Shown: positions 9,371-18,781 of the stretch, in pieces | Position numbering within the stretch: position 1 is the first letter of the stretch | How the letters are laid out: every line of letters starts with the position of its first letter | NCBI GenBank assembly: GCA_011192125.1 | Contig: DUEL01000022.1 | Span: forward strand, 1 to 39,915 | Direction of reading: 5' to 3' | Source: Thermoflexia bacterium | GTDB lineage: Bacteria; Chloroflexota; Anaerolineae; B4-G1; DUEL01 | DNA length: 39,915 nucleotides | Translations under genes and position numbers: made by a program | Notes under the pieces: model-generated | The model's input: only the letters and a program-made list of their open reading frames with translations | Database searches by the model: none | Told to the model about the DNA's origin: nothing

Positions 9371-9775
9371 CTATCCCATGTACCACACCCACTTCGACCC
9401 TCGCATGTCCCGAATGACATCGGTGGTCGAAAGGATCCCCAGCGGTGTACCCCTCTCGTCCACCACCACCAGTCGATGGATGTGGCTTTCCAGCATCTTC
9501 TTCACCGCCTCGGAGACCGGAGCGTTCTCCGGAATCGTGATCACGTTGGGTGTCATTACGTCGGCCGCCTTGATCTGAGAAAGATCCTCTCCGTAGTGGG
9601 CAATCGCGTCGACGTGAGAGACCACCCCCATTGGCTCTGCCCCTTCCTTCTCAGCCACGACGATGGCGTGGATATCGGTGTCGGCCATCACCCGCACTAC
9701 CTCTTGCAAGGGGGCATTGGGACGGCAGAAGATCACTCCCTTATGATAGATGTCCTTCACACGTCGCTCGGCCAT
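9371..9775 (-). CDS. CBS-domain protein
   Basis: A stand-alone pair of CBS domains (134 residues). The first is about 1-65, with VIFCRPNAPLQEVVRVM and MGVVSHVDAI; the second about 70-130, with VMTPNVITIPENAPVSEAV and LGILSTTDVI. CBS pairs usually bind adenine nucleotides (AMP, ATP, SAM or c-di-AMP) and act as sensors. With no attached effector domain, the partner is unknown. I chose ATG 9775 because AAGGAGG lies directly upstream, although only 3 nt away; an in-frame ATG at 9793 is the alternative. Its place beside fbp suggests, as inference only, an energy-sensing role. Confidence 0.88.
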   Translation of the reverse strand: MAERRVKDIYHKGVIFCRPNAPLQEVVRVMADTDIHAIVVAEKEGAEPMGVVSHVDAIAHYGEDLSQIKAADVMTPNVITIPENAPVSEAVKKMLESHIHRLVVVDERGTPLGILSTTDVIRDMRGSKWVWYMG

Positions 9776-9819
9776 AGGCCTCCTTCCCTCCATTCAGCCA
9801 GCGGATCACTCCGCCTCCC

Positions 9820-10629
9820 TCACAGCCCTCGAATCCACACGGCGAAATAGTACCCAATCACCACAGCCCACAGCGCGCTGTCGATCCGGTCCAGAGCCCC
9901 CCCGTGGCCGGGGAAGAGCGTGCCCGTGTCCTTCACTCCGACCTCCCGCTTGATCATCGAGACCACCAAGTCCCCCACGGGGGCCAGCGTGCTGACCAGC
10001 AATCCGACACCCAGTCCGTCATAGAGGGTGGGCCCCAACGGCCCCGACCATCTTTGCCACAAGGCGACAAGGCCTGCCGTAGCCAGCGTCCCGACGGCGA
10101 TGCCACCGACGTATCCTTCCCACGTCTTACCCGGACTAAGGACAGGGGCCAGTCGATGCCGCCCCCACGTCCGTCCAACGAAGTAGGCACCACTGTCGGC
10201 AAGCCATATCGCCGGTAACACCGTCAACAGCCACCACTGTCCCTCAGGAAGGTTCCGAAGCCGAATGATGTACGCCCCACACCACCCTACATAGAGTGGA
10301 CCCGCGACACTTAGCGCCCAGTTGACCACTGGCGACCCCTCGCGGTGGGCCAGTTGCCACGTCAGCGAGGCCAGCAGCACCGCCGTAAGCCCCGGACCCA
10401 ACAGCCCCCAGCGAGGAAACTGGGCGTCCAGTAACAACACCCCCAACGTTGCGAGCGCGGAAAACAAGGAGGGGCGGAAACGTTTCCGCTCCATCATTCG
10501 GCAGAACTCGAGGACAGCGATGCAGAGCAGCGCTGCGACGAGGCCGAACAACCACAACCCCCCGCGCCCAATGATGAACACCGCCAGGGGCACTACTATG
10601 AGAGCGGTGAGAAGACGAGTGCGAAACAC
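9820..10629 (-). CDS. cdsA: Phosphatidate cytidylyltransferase
   Basis: An integral membrane enzyme that makes CDP-diacylglycerol from phosphatidate and CTP for phospholipid synthesis. The 269-residue protein has several membrane helices. The C-terminal family signature is complete: S-x-x-K-R-x(4)-K-D, then LFPGHGGALDRID. The start is GTG at 10629, with no strong ribosome binding site, which suggests coupling to the upstream uppS gene whose stop lies 22 nt before. The pairing uppS-cdsA is common in bacteria. Confidence 0.95.
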   Translation of the reverse strand: MFRTRLLTALIVVPLAVFIIGRGGLWLFGLVAALLCIAVLEFCRMMERKRFRPSLFSALATLGVLLLDAQFPRWGLLGPGLTAVLLASLTWQLAHREGSPVVNWALSVAGPLYVGWCGAYIIRLRNLPEGQWWLLTVLPAIWLADSGAYFVGRTWGRHRLAPVLSPGKTWEGYVGGIAVGTLATAGLVALWQRWSGPLGPTLYDGLGVGLLVSTLAPVGDLVVSMIKREVGVKDTGTLFPGHGGALDRIDSALWAVVIGYYFAVWIRGL

Positions 10630-10651
10630 TTTGAGAGAGAATGCAGGAGTT

Positions 10652-11398
10652 CTAGCCTGGTAGCAGCCCGAACCGGCGCTCGCGCCTGCTGAAGGCCACC
10701 AGCGCCTTATACAATTCGTCTTTATCGAAATCGGGCCAGTAGGTGGGTGTAACGTAGTACTCGGCGTAGGCTCCTTGCCAGATCAGGAAGTTGCTGACCC
10801 GCATCTCGCCACTTGTGCGGATGATCAAGTCGGGATCCGGCAGGCCGGCAGTGTAGAGATAGCGACTGATCAGGGCTTCGTCCACTTCGTTGGGCAGCAC
10901 TCCGTCCTCGATGATGCGGCGAACTGCGTCTACGATCTCCGCCCGTCCGCCATAGTTGAAGGCCACGTTCAGGATCAACCGCTGATTGTCCTTGGTCAAA
11001 TCCAGCGCGTGGAGGATTTTCTGTTTGAGCCTTTCGGGGACTCGCTCCAGCCGCCCGATATGCCGAATCTGCACACCCTCCCGGTGCAATTCCGGCAACT
11101 CCCGGTCGATGGCCCGCTCCATCAGGTTGAGCAGCCCCCTCACCTCTTCCTCCGGCCGGCCCCAGTTCTCGGTGGAGAAGGCATAGAGGGTCAGCACCTG
11201 GATGCCGAATTCCACGGCAGCCCGCAACACCCGCCGCAGATTCTCGACCCCCGCCCGGTGTCCGGCAAGCCGGGGAAGGCCCCGCTCCCGGGCCCACCGG
11301 CCGTTGCCGTCCATGATGATTCCCACGTGGACAGGGATCTTCTCAAGAGGAGGGTATTCCGTGCTCTCTTGCTCGCTCTTCTCTGCCTGAGAGGACAT
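10652..11398 (-). CDS. uppS: Isoprenyl transferase (undecaprenyl diphosphate synthase family)
   Basis: A cis-prenyltransferase that elongates farnesyl diphosphate to the lipid carrier used for cell-wall and glycan synthesis. The signature [13 protein letters not shown] with its catalytic Asp, the [10 protein letters not shown] box, [12 protein letters not shown] and the C-terminal [20 protein letters not shown] all match. I prefer ATG 11398 (248 residues); a GTG at 11419 in the same frame is the alternative, and neither has a strong ribosome binding site. It lies between frr and cdsA, the usual bacterial order, and supplies the carrier needed by the wall synthase encoded at 3.2-6.2 kb. Confidence 0.96.
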   Translation of the reverse strand: MSSQAEKSEQESTEYPPLEKIPVHVGIIMDGNGRWARERGLPRLAGHRAGVENLRRVLRAAVEFGIQVLTLYAFSTENWGRPEEEVRGLLNLMERAIDRELPELHREGVQIRHIGRLERVPERLKQKILHALDLTKDNQRLILNVAFNYGGRAEIVDAVRRIIEDGVLPNEVDEALISRYLYTAGLPDPDLIIRTSGEMRVSNFLIWQGAYAEYYVTPTYWPDFDKDELYKALVAFSRRERRFGLLPG

Positions 11399-11428
11399 AG
11401 AGTTCTTACCCGAGGTCACCAGAGTAGT

Positions 11429-11986
11429 CTAGACCTCAAGGATTTCCCGCGACTTCCGTTCCCCCAACTCATCCGCCTTCTCGGCGTAGCGATCGATCAG
11501 ATCCTGCAGATCATCCCGGGCGCGGAAGAAGTCGTCCTCAGAGATCTCCTTCTCCTTCTCCATCCCGCGCAGCCGCTCCAACGCCTCCCGACGGATGTTC
11601 CGCAAAGCGACCTTCGCCTCTTCCACCCGCCGGTTGACCATACGGACCAGTTCTTCACGCCGCTCCTGGGTGAGGCTGGGGACCACGAGCCGGATGATTT
11701 TGCCGTCGTTCGTGGGATTCAATCCGAGATCGGAGGACATAATCGCTCGCTCTATCGCATCGAGAGAGGTGGGATCGTACGGTCGGATGGTGAGCAACTG
11801 GGGTTCGGGCGCACTGATGACGGCCAACTGATTCAGCGGCGTTGGCACTCCGTAGTATTCCACCATCACCCGCTCCACCAGGGCCGGACTCGCCCGCCCG
11901 GTGCGGATCGATCGCAACTGATCCTCGAGCACCTCCAAGGTCTTCTTCATCCGCTCTTCGGTGTTCTTCATCAGCTCCTTGATCAT
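11429..11986 (-). CDS. frr: Ribosome recycling factor
   Basis: RRF splits post-termination ribosomes together with EF-G. The 185-residue length is exactly typical. Motifs include MKKTLEVLEDQLRSIRTGRASPALVE at the N-terminus and the C-terminal VRNIRREA-like helix VALRNIRREALERLRGMEKEKEISED. Two adjacent ATGs occur at 11989 and 11986; the second is better spaced (6 nt) from an AGGAG site and is used here. The gene follows pyrH by 17 nt in the conserved rpsB-tsf-pyrH-frr order. Confidence 0.96.
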   Translation of the reverse strand: MIKELMKNTEERMKKTLEVLEDQLRSIRTGRASPALVERVMVEYYGVPTPLNQLAVISAPEPQLLTIRPYDPTSLDAIERAIMSSDLGLNPTNDGKIIRLVVPSLTQERREELVRMVNRRVEEAKVALRNIRREALERLRGMEKEKEISEDDFFRARDDLQDLIDRYAEKADELGERKSREILEV

Positions 11987-12003
11987 CATCGACTCCTGCT
12001 CCC

Positions 12004-12747
<744 letters not shown>

Positions 12748-13350
12748 CTACTCGAGGCTTTCCCCGAGTTCATAGCGCGCGAAACGGCGCATGACGATGT
12801 TCTCACCCAGCCGAGCGATGTGATCTTTGATCAACGCCTCTACGGTGATGTCCTCGTCCTTGACGAAAGGCTGCTCCATCAGACAGACCGTCTTGTAAAA
12901 CTTCTCCAGTTTCCCCTCGACGATCCGGTCGACGATGTGTTCCGGCTTGCCCTCCTCAAGGGCCTGAGCCCGATAGATGGCTTTCTCCGCCTCGATCACT
13001 TCTTCGGGGACCTGATCACGCGAAATGTAACGGGGGGCAGCAAAGGCGATGTGGAGGGCCAGGTCGTGCGCCAGGGCACGGAACTCGGGCGTGCGAGCAA
13101 CGAAGTCCGTCTCGCAGTTCAACTCCAACATCACACCGACCCGGTTGCCCGGGTGGGCGTACACTTCGATCAGCCCCTCAGAAGCCTCTCGGTCCGTGCG
13201 CTTGGCCGCCTCGGCCAAGCCCTTTTCCCGCAGATAGGCCACCGCCGCCTCGAAGTCCCCTCCACTCTCTTCCAGCGCCTTTCGGCAATCGAGAATCCCC
13301 GCTCCGGTCGCCTGCCGGAGTTCCTTGATCATTGCAGTGGTGATCTCCAA
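12748..13350 (-). CDS. tsf: Elongation factor Ts (short form)
   Basis: EF-Ts reloads EF-Tu with GTP. The N-terminal UBA-like region (MIKELRQATGAGILDCRKALEES) and the TDFVA box that contacts EF-Tu are present. At 200 residues it is the short form, as in Thermus, lacking the longer dimerisation and coiled-coil insert of E. coli. The start is TTG at 13350, supported by AAGGAGGAG about 5 nt upstream and by alignment of the expected N-terminus (MEITxAMIKELR). It follows rpsB by 32 nt. Confidence 0.96.
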   Translation of the reverse strand: MEITTAMIKELRQATGAGILDCRKALEESGGDFEAAVAYLREKGLAEAAKRTDREASEGLIEVYAHPGNRVGVMLELNCETDFVARTPEFRALAHDLALHIAFAAPRYISRDQVPEEVIEAEKAIYRAQALEEGKPEHIVDRIVEGKLEKFYKTVCLMEQPFVKDEDITVEALIKDHIARLGENIVMRRFARYELGESLE

Positions 13351-13382
13351 CTTTCTCCTCCTTCGCTATTGAATTCGACGGG

Positions 13383-14348
13383 CTACTCCGAGACCGGCGC
13401 CTCCCCTCTTACCTCTTCCGCCTCCGAAGCCACGGGTTCTTCTCTTTTCTCTTCCTCAGCCTCCTCCGCGCCGGCGGTCTCCTCCAGCGGTTCGACCTGT
13501 TCAGGCGCTGCATCCGCCTCGGCCGACTCAACCAGAGCAGGTTCCCCCTCTTCCTCCTCAGCGAAGGATAGCTCACGCAACCGGGCGATGGTGGCAGCGC
13601 TGAGGTACTTTTCATCCTCCGCAGTGAACATCTCCACCTCAGCGACCTCCGGCTCCTCAACCTTGCGCAGCGCGATGCCCTCCAACACGGCGTCGGCGAC
13701 CAGCCCGGTGATGAGCTTGATCGAACGAATTGCGTCGTCGTTGGCCGGGATGACGTAGTCGATGGGGTCGGGGTCGCAGTTGGTATCCACAATCGCGATG
13801 ATGGGGATCTCCAACCGGTTGGCCTCTTTGATGGCGGTCGCCTCCCGCCGCACGTCCACCACGTACAACAGGTCTGGCAACCGCTGCATCTCCTTGATGC
13901 CGCCCAACCGCCGGTTCAGTTTTTCGATCTGACGGGTCAGCCCCAGGGCTTCTTTCTTCGTCAGCCGCTCGAACTCGCCCCGGTCCCGTCGCGCCTCCAG
14001 GTCCAGCAGGTACTCGACCCGCCGTCGGATGGTGCGCCAGTTGGTCAACGTACCGCCCAGCCATCGCTGGTTAACGTAGGGCATCCCACACCGCTGCGCT
14101 TCTTGAGCGATGATCTCCTGCGCCTGCCGCTTCGTCCCGACGAAGAGGATCGTTCCCCCTTCGGCAACGGTGTCTCGGATGACCCCGTAGACCATCTCCA
14201 GCGCGCGGATCGTCTGCTGGAGGTCGATGATGTGCACCCCGTTGCGCTCGGTGAAGATGTAGGGCTTCATCTTGGGGTTCCAGCGCCGGGTGCGATGACC
14301 GAAGTGGGCCCCTGCTTCGAGGAGCGCTTTCATCGATGTAACAGCCAT
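13383..14348 (-). CDS. rpsB: 30S ribosomal protein S2 with acidic C-terminal extension
   Basis: S2 binds the small subunit near S1 and is the first gene of the run down to rho. The core (residues 1-230 or so) is standard: [61 protein letters not shown] and [11 protein letters not shown]. After about residue 245 there is a 75-residue tail very rich in Glu and Ala, absent from most S2 proteins. The start is ATG at 14348 with AAAGGAGG upstream. Longer acidic tails on S2 are seen in some lineages; their role is not known to me. Confidence 0.97.
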   Translation of the reverse strand: MAVTSMKALLEAGAHFGHRTRRWNPKMKPYIFTERNGVHIIDLQQTIRALEMVYGVIRDTVAEGGTILFVGTKRQAQEIIAQEAQRCGMPYVNQRWLGGTLTNWRTIRRRVEYLLDLEARRDRGEFERLTKKEALGLTRQIEKLNRRLGGIKEMQRLPDLLYVVDVRREATAIKEANRLEIPIIAIVDTNCDPDPIDYVIPANDDAIRSIKLITGLVADAVLEGIALRKVEEPEVAEVEMFTAEDEKYLSAATIARLRELSFAEEEEGEPALVESAEADAAPEQVEPLEETAGAEEAEEEKREEPVASEAEEVRGEAPVSE

Positions 14349-14403
14349 TGAGGATACCTCCTTTTTATCGTTTTTGGACCTCCGCCCTCTTCCTCCCGCC
14401 GAG

Positions 14404-14444
14404 GGACCGGACCGGCTGTCAGTCCGGCACGACCCCGACGGTCC
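14404..14444 (-). promoter_or_regulatory. Structured 5' leader of rpsB
   Basis: Between the promoter and the rpsB ribosome binding site, GGACCG-type arms (14409-14414 with 14439-14444) can pair around an inner CCGG-rich hairpin. S2 operons are often autoregulated through leader RNA, but I cannot match this to a known S2-binding motif. Confidence 0.3.
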
Positions 14445-14480
14445 AAGGGCGTGCGTTTTGGGGCGTTAGCCCGATGGTTG

Positions 14481-14509
14481 ATTCTACCACAAAGTGGCCG
14501 GGTGAGCAA
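14481..14509 (-). promoter_or_regulatory. Promoter of the rpsB-to-rho operon
   Basis: On the minus strand TTGCTC (14509-14504), a 17-nt spacer and TAGAAT (14486-14481). It sits about 130 nt before the rpsB start and is the only good candidate in the gap. Confidence 0.6.
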
Positions 14510-14524
14510 ACAGCCCGAACCTCG

Positions 14525-15217
14525 CTACTCCTTCTCCTTCTTCCCCGTGGTCGCCTCTGAGGGGACGGTAAACCGATAACCGACCCGACGGACCGTCGTC
14601 AGAAAGACGGGATGGGAGGGATCGTCCTCGATGGCCTTCCGGAGCCAATGGATGTGGACCTCCAGCGTCCGGGTGTCGCCAACGAAGTCGGTCTCCCAAA
14701 CCTGCTCCATCAGGAAGCGCCGGGTGAGGACCTGACCAGGGTGGCGCATAAAGACCTCCAGCAGGCGCGCCTGCTTCGGAGTGAGCCGATGGTTGACCAT
14801 CCCGCGGCTCACCGTCCGCTGTTGCACATCGAGCACCAGATCCCCCACCCGCAACACGTTCTCACCGATCGTCGGCAGAAGCCGACCGATCCGGTTGAGC
14901 AACTTACGGGCGGTAAAAGGCTCTCGAAGGTGGACGTTGACCCCACTTCCCCGTTCGACCTCCCAATCCGTCGGCACAATCAATAGAACCGGAACCTGAT
15001 ACCCATCCGCGCGCAGCGACCTGGAAAAGCGATAGGGGTCGAAACGGAGGTGTCGCCCGTCCACGATCACCAGATCAGGCAGAGTCTGCTCCAGAAGCAG
15101 AAACGCTTCACGGCGCGTATGAGCTTTGGTTACCCCGTATCCCTTCTCGACCAACGTAGGGGCCCACGAGCGACGACCCGTCTTACGACCTTCGACCAGA
15201 AGAATATGAGGCGACAT
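14525..15217 (-). CDS. OmpR-family response regulator with degenerate receiver
   Basis: The 230-residue protein has a receiver-like domain (1-115) and a C-terminal OmpR winged helix (about 130-222) with LTPKQARLLEVFMRHPGQVLTRRFLMEQVW and the wing VRRVGYRF. The receiver is atypical. The usual acidic pair is reduced to Glu9, the conserved Thr/Ser after strand 4 is missing (IVPTDW), and the conserved Lys of the KPF motif is Glu99 (LREPF). Asp53 remains at the phosphoacceptor position. No histidine kinase lies nearby. It may therefore bind DNA without phosphorylation. It has its own promoter. DNA targets are unknown. Confidence 0.88.
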   Translation of the reverse strand: MSPHILLVEGRKTGRRSWAPTLVEKGYGVTKAHTRREAFLLLEQTLPDLVIVDGRHLRFDPYRFSRSLRADGYQVPVLLIVPTDWEVERGSGVNVHLREPFTARKLLNRIGRLLPTIGENVLRVGDLVLDVQQRTVSRGMVNHRLTPKQARLLEVFMRHPGQVLTRRFLMEQVWETDFVGDTRTLEVHIHWLRKAIEDDPSHPVFLTTVRRVGYRFTVPSEATTGKKEKE

Positions 15218-15307
15218 CCGGTCCGTTCCTTCGTCCTTTCTCAGAGGCCCAACCCACCGGGGGAGGAATCCGTTCCAGAAGCAGTGGACTGCGACAATGC
15301 AGTTTCA

Positions 15308-15336
15308 ATTATATTCGGAATCACGAAAGTCCACAA
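15308..15336 (-). promoter_or_regulatory. Promoter of the response-regulator gene
   Basis: On the minus strand TTGTGG (15336-15331), exactly 17 nt, then consensus TATAAT (15313-15308). The start of transcription would lie about 85-90 nt before the ATG at 15217. The rest of the 209-nt gap to trmFO shows nothing further. Confidence 0.65.
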
Positions 15337-15426
15337 GTTCGCCGATCTTCGCATAGCCTGTTGAGTCCATCTAGGATGTCGAGTCGCGAAACAACAGAGG
15401 TCCTACGATGACTACACGAAATGCTA

Positions 15427-16746
15427 TCAAGGTTGAGCCGCCAGCACGCTCTCCAAATCGGTCAGCGCCCGTTCCATATACGCCCGATACCGGCGGCGCT
15501 TGTCCCGCACTGACGGAGAAAGGGGAGGTAAGAGCCCAAAGTTGGCCTTCATCGGCTGGAACGTCGCCGGATCGGCATGGCTCACGTAGTAACATAACGC
15601 CCCTAGCATCGTCGTCCTGGGTAGAACCAGCGGCTCCTGGCCCAGGACGAAACGAGCCGCGTTGACACCCGCCACCCATCCGCTGCCGACGCTGCCCACG
15701 TATCCTTCTACACCGGTGATCTGTCCAGCAAAGAAGAGACCCGGGCGACCGCGAAAGGCCATCGTCGGTTCCAGCAGGCGCGGGGCGTTTAAGAAGGTGT
15801 TGCGATGCATCTGACCATACCGGACAAACTCAGCCTCCTCCAACCCCGGGATCATTCGGAACACCCGTTCCTGCTCCCCGTACCGAAGGTTGGTCTGGAA
15901 CCCCACCATGTTGTAAAGGGTCCCCGCCAGATCATCCTGCCGCAACTGGACGACGGCATACGGCCGCTTTCCCGTCCTCGGATCGATCAGGCCCACCGGC
16001 CGCAGAGGACCGTAGGCCAACGCATCCCGCCCCCGCGCCGCCAACACCTCGATGGGTAGACACCCTTCAAAGAACCGGGGATCCTCCCGCTCAAAGTCCC
16101 GCAGAGGGATCCGCTCCGCGGTCACCAGCGCCTCCACAAAGCGATCGTACTCCTCCTCGGTCATCGGACAATTGATATAATCGGCCCCACCCTTTCCGTA
16201 GCGCGAGGCCCGGAAGGCGATGGACATATCGATCGAATCCGCCGCCACAATCGGAGCCATCGCGTCGTAAAAATACAGGTATTCCTCTCCCGTCAGTTCG
16301 GCTATGGCCTGCGCCAACGGCTCGGAGGTCAACGGCCCTGTGGCAATCACCGTCGGCCCGTCTGGGATCTCCGTCACCTCCTCCCGGATCACCTGAATCC
16401 GCGGGTGAGCCTCGATGCGCCGCGTCACCTCCTCGGCGAATCGCTCTCGATCCACTGCCAGCGCGCTCCCGGCCGGTACCCGTGTGACATCAGCGCAATC
16501 CAAGATCAGCGACCCAAGGCGGCGAAGTTCCGCTTTCAGCAGCCCTGGAGCGCGATCGGGCAGATCGGATCCGAGACTGTTGGAGCAGACCAGTTCGGCC
16601 AGACGGCCAGAGACGTGCGCTGGCGTCATCCTACGAGGTCGCATCTCATAGAGGATCACCTCTACGCCCCGCTCGGCAGCTTGCCACGCTGCCTCGCTTC
16701 CAGCCAGTCCTCCACCGACGACGACCAACCGCATCGCCATCCTCAT
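15427..16746 (-). CDS. trmFO: Folate-dependent tRNA (uracil-54-C5)-methyltransferase
   Basis: TrmFO makes ribothymidine at position 54 of tRNA using methylenetetrahydrofolate and FAD. The 439-residue protein starts with an FAD-binding Rossmann motif ([13 protein letters not shown]), continues with [12 protein letters not shown] and the [10 protein letters not shown] box (Cys54), and has the [10 protein letters not shown] box whose Cys is known to matter in the B. subtilis enzyme. The end [22 protein letters not shown] is also typical. Alternative Met codons at residues 3 and 5 could be used. It follows the ATPase/winged-helix gene by 16 nt, so it is probably read from upstream. Confidence 0.96.
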   Translation of the reverse strand: MRMAMRLVVVGGGLAGSEAAWQAAERGVEVILYEMRPRRMTPAHVSGRLAELVCSNSLGSDLPDRAPGLLKAELRRLGSLILDCADVTRVPAGSALAVDRERFAEEVTRRIEAHPRIQVIREEVTEIPDGPTVIATGPLTSEPLAQAIAELTGEEYLYFYDAMAPIVAADSIDMSIAFRASRYGKGGADYINCPMTEEEYDRFVEALVTAERIPLRDFEREDPRFFEGCLPIEVLAARGRDALAYGPLRPVGLIDPRTGKRPYAVVQLRQDDLAGTLYNMVGFQTNLRYGEQERVFRMIPGLEEAEFVRYGQMHRNTFLNAPRLLEPTMAFRGRPGLFFAGQITGVEGYVGSVGSGWVAGVNAARFVLGQEPLVLPRTTMLGALCYYVSHADPATFQPMKANFGLLPPLSPSVRDKRRRYRAYMERALTDLESVLAAQP

Positions 16747-16762
16747 CCTCCCAGCCGCCCGA

Positions 16763-18091
16763 TCACCCGACCAACTTGTATCCCCGCCCTCGCACTGTGA
16801 GCAGATACCGGGGGTCGGTCGGTTCCGGTTCGATCTTCGCCCGCAGGCGGCTGATCAGTTTCTCGATCCGCGCATCATCTACCTGCCCTATGTACGATTC
16901 TCCCCACACACTCTCAACCAGGTAGTACCGATCGCACAGGTACCCCTTTCGCTCATATAACGCCTTCAACAACCGGAACTCCAGGTCGGTCAGCATCGGG
17001 ATCCGGCGACCATCCACGTAGACCTCCCCCGTCCGCTCGTCCAACCGGACCCCTCTCGGGAAAGTCTCCCGCTGCAGCCTTTGCCTCCGAACAAAATCCA
17101 CAAATGCCTCCCCAAAAGGCCGCCCCTCCTCATCCACCAACCCCAGTAACTGCAACGGTTCCAGCGCCAGTTCCCCTTCCCCCCTCCCACCCACGAGCCG
17201 CACCAACGCACGCCGCTCCTCATCCGTCAGACAGCTCCAGAGCCGCTCGTTCTCAGCCAGAACGACCGGGTCTCCCGGCAACGCTTCGACCACCAACGCC
17301 GTACCCATCCGCCCATAGGTCTCCGGAGCCAAGGTCTTCGCCCGCACCAACAACCGCACAACCGCCCGCACCAATCCAGGATGCCCCCCTGCCAGGGTCA
17401 ACACAAAAGCGACCTCCTCCTCGGAGAATTCGACCCCCTCCTCCTTACCAATCTCCCTTATCCACCGGGTTACTTGAGGGCTTGGTGCCATCCCCATCCG
17501 GCAGAGGTGCCCAGCGAACAGTTCGCGGAACTCCACCGTCTCTTCCCCCCGTCGAATCTCACCCAGAGGCCGCTCTACACCGACCACATACACCAGCGCC
17601 GACCCGTACCGGTCCCGCAGCGCTCGCAGATTCAGGAAAACCCGCCCCTCCAACGCCGAGAACGGTTCGTCGAACTCGTCCAACACGATCACGAGCGGGT
17701 GATCCATCCACTCACACAACCGCTCCATCCCCTCAGCGAAGGCCACAGGGATCACGAAGGGGTTCGGAGGTTCCACCACGCGCCGATAGAGGTCCTCAAG
17801 CACGGCCTGCAGGTCACTCCCACCTTCCAGCCTCCCGAGCCACGACCGTACCGTCCGCAACACCACCTCGTAGAACCCCTGCTCTGAGAGGTCCACCATC
17901 TGATTGCAGTCCACATAGACGGGCAGCGCTTCCCTCTCTCGAACGCGCAACCTCCTCGCTGCACACAGGTGCCGCAGAAGCGTGGATTTTCCCGTGTTGC
18001 TCAACCCGACTACGGCACAACAGAGTCCATCCTCCAGAAAGGACTCCACACAAAGTTGCTCTCGCTGGTGAAGAAAGACTGTCTCGGACAC
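16763..18091 (-). CDS. P-loop ATPase fused to a C-terminal OmpR-type winged helix
   Basis: The 442-residue protein combines an AAA/STAND-like NTPase with a DNA-binding domain. Walker A is GLSNTGKST (29-37) and Walker B is [13 protein letters not shown] (132-144). A helical middle part follows. The last 95 or so residues form a winged helix: [32 protein letters not shown], with the wing [13 protein letters not shown]. The OmpR-type domain is normally attached to a receiver, so here an ATPase module would control DNA binding instead. The start is GTG at 18091 behind GGGGGAACGG. It lies between the membrane-protein cluster and trmFO on the same strand. Targets and signal are unknown. Confidence 0.85.
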   Translation of the reverse strand: MSETVFLHQREQLCVESFLEDGLCCAVVGLSNTGKSTLLRHLCAARRLRVREREALPVYVDCNQMVDLSEQGFYEVVLRTVRSWLGRLEGGSDLQAVLEDLYRRVVEPPNPFVIPVAFAEGMERLCEWMDHPLVIVLDEFDEPFSALEGRVFLNLRALRDRYGSALVYVVGVERPLGEIRRGEETVEFRELFAGHLCRMGMAPSPQVTRWIREIGKEEGVEFSEEEVAFVLTLAGGHPGLVRAVVRLLVRAKTLAPETYGRMGTALVVEALPGDPVVLAENERLWSCLTDEERRALVRLVGGRGEGELALEPLQLLGLVDEEGRPFGEAFVDFVRRQRLQRETFPRGVRLDERTGEVYVDGRRIPMLTDLEFRLLKALYERKGYLCDRYYLVESVWGESYIGQVDDARIEKLISRLRAKIEPEPTDPRYLLTVRGRGYKLVG

Positions 18092-18179
18092 CCGTTCCCC
18101 CTGCGGACAGCAAGGGACGCCAACGGCGACCTCGCAGGGTCACACGTCGGCGCCCTGATGACGAATTCCGAAGAGCGGT

Positions 18180-18722
18180 TCAGTGGGCCGTTCGCAACCG
18201 TCTCGCAGCCAGCAGGAGGAACAGGAACCCGACCCCCAGGAGGACTGCGGTGAAGGCCCCTATCCCTGTCTGGGTGACCGTGGTGGGCACCTCAGCGGTC
18301 GGCGTAGGCGTTGCGGCCGCCCGCGTCGGCGTCACCCCAGCCGCGCCGATAGGTGTTCCCCCAGTGCGGGTGGGAGAAGGCGTCGCCGTCGGTCGGGGGG
18401 TCGGCGTTGGTGGAAGCGGTGTGGGCGATGGCTCGGGAGGCGTCGCAGTCGCCGCTGCCACCTCGATCTGCGCCTCCGTCGTCGCCGCCACGGCTGCCTC
18501 AGCAGTCAGGGTCACCTCGGCTGGCGGTGGGGGCTGCGCACTCCCTCCGAAGATGGTGCCCCGGGCGACGAGCAGCGCCCAAACGCAGAAGGCGATGATT
18601 CCGATCAGCAGCAGGCCACTCATCAGGCCCACGAGGATGATGAACGTGCGGTTCTGCCGCTCCTCTCCCTCTTCCGGCTCCTCGAAATCCTCGATGTCCA
18701 GATCTTCTAAATCGATGCTCAT
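18180..18722 (-). CDS. Two-TM protein with Thr/Pro-rich linker
   Basis: The 180-residue protein has an acidic cytoplasmic N-terminus (IDLEDLDIEDFEEPEEGEE), a membrane helix (about 27-53), a Thr/Pro/Ala-rich linker with PTPLPPTPTPRPTATPSPTR that looks extracytoplasmic and wall-spanning, and a C-terminal helix (152-172) followed by AARRLRTAH. The end TQTG, hydrophobic stretch, Arg-rich tail resembles a sortase sorting signal but lacks the LP of LPxTG. ATG 18722 is chosen because AGGAGGAGGG lies just upstream. It is next to the MutL-like cluster and may be an envelope component. No family recognised. Confidence 0.75.
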   Translation of the reverse strand: MSIDLEDLDIEDFEEPEEGEERQNRTFIILVGLMSGLLLIGIIAFCVWALLVARGTIFGGSAQPPPPAEVTLTAEAAVAATTEAQIEVAAATATPPEPSPTPLPPTPTPRPTATPSPTRTGGTPIGAAGVTPTRAAATPTPTAEVPTTVTQTGIGAFTAVLLGVGFLFLLLAARRLRTAH

Positions 18723-18781
18723 CGTTCCCTCCTCCTGTTGGCCTGCCGAAGCCAACCCTGCTCAGTGGAAATGTCGAAACT

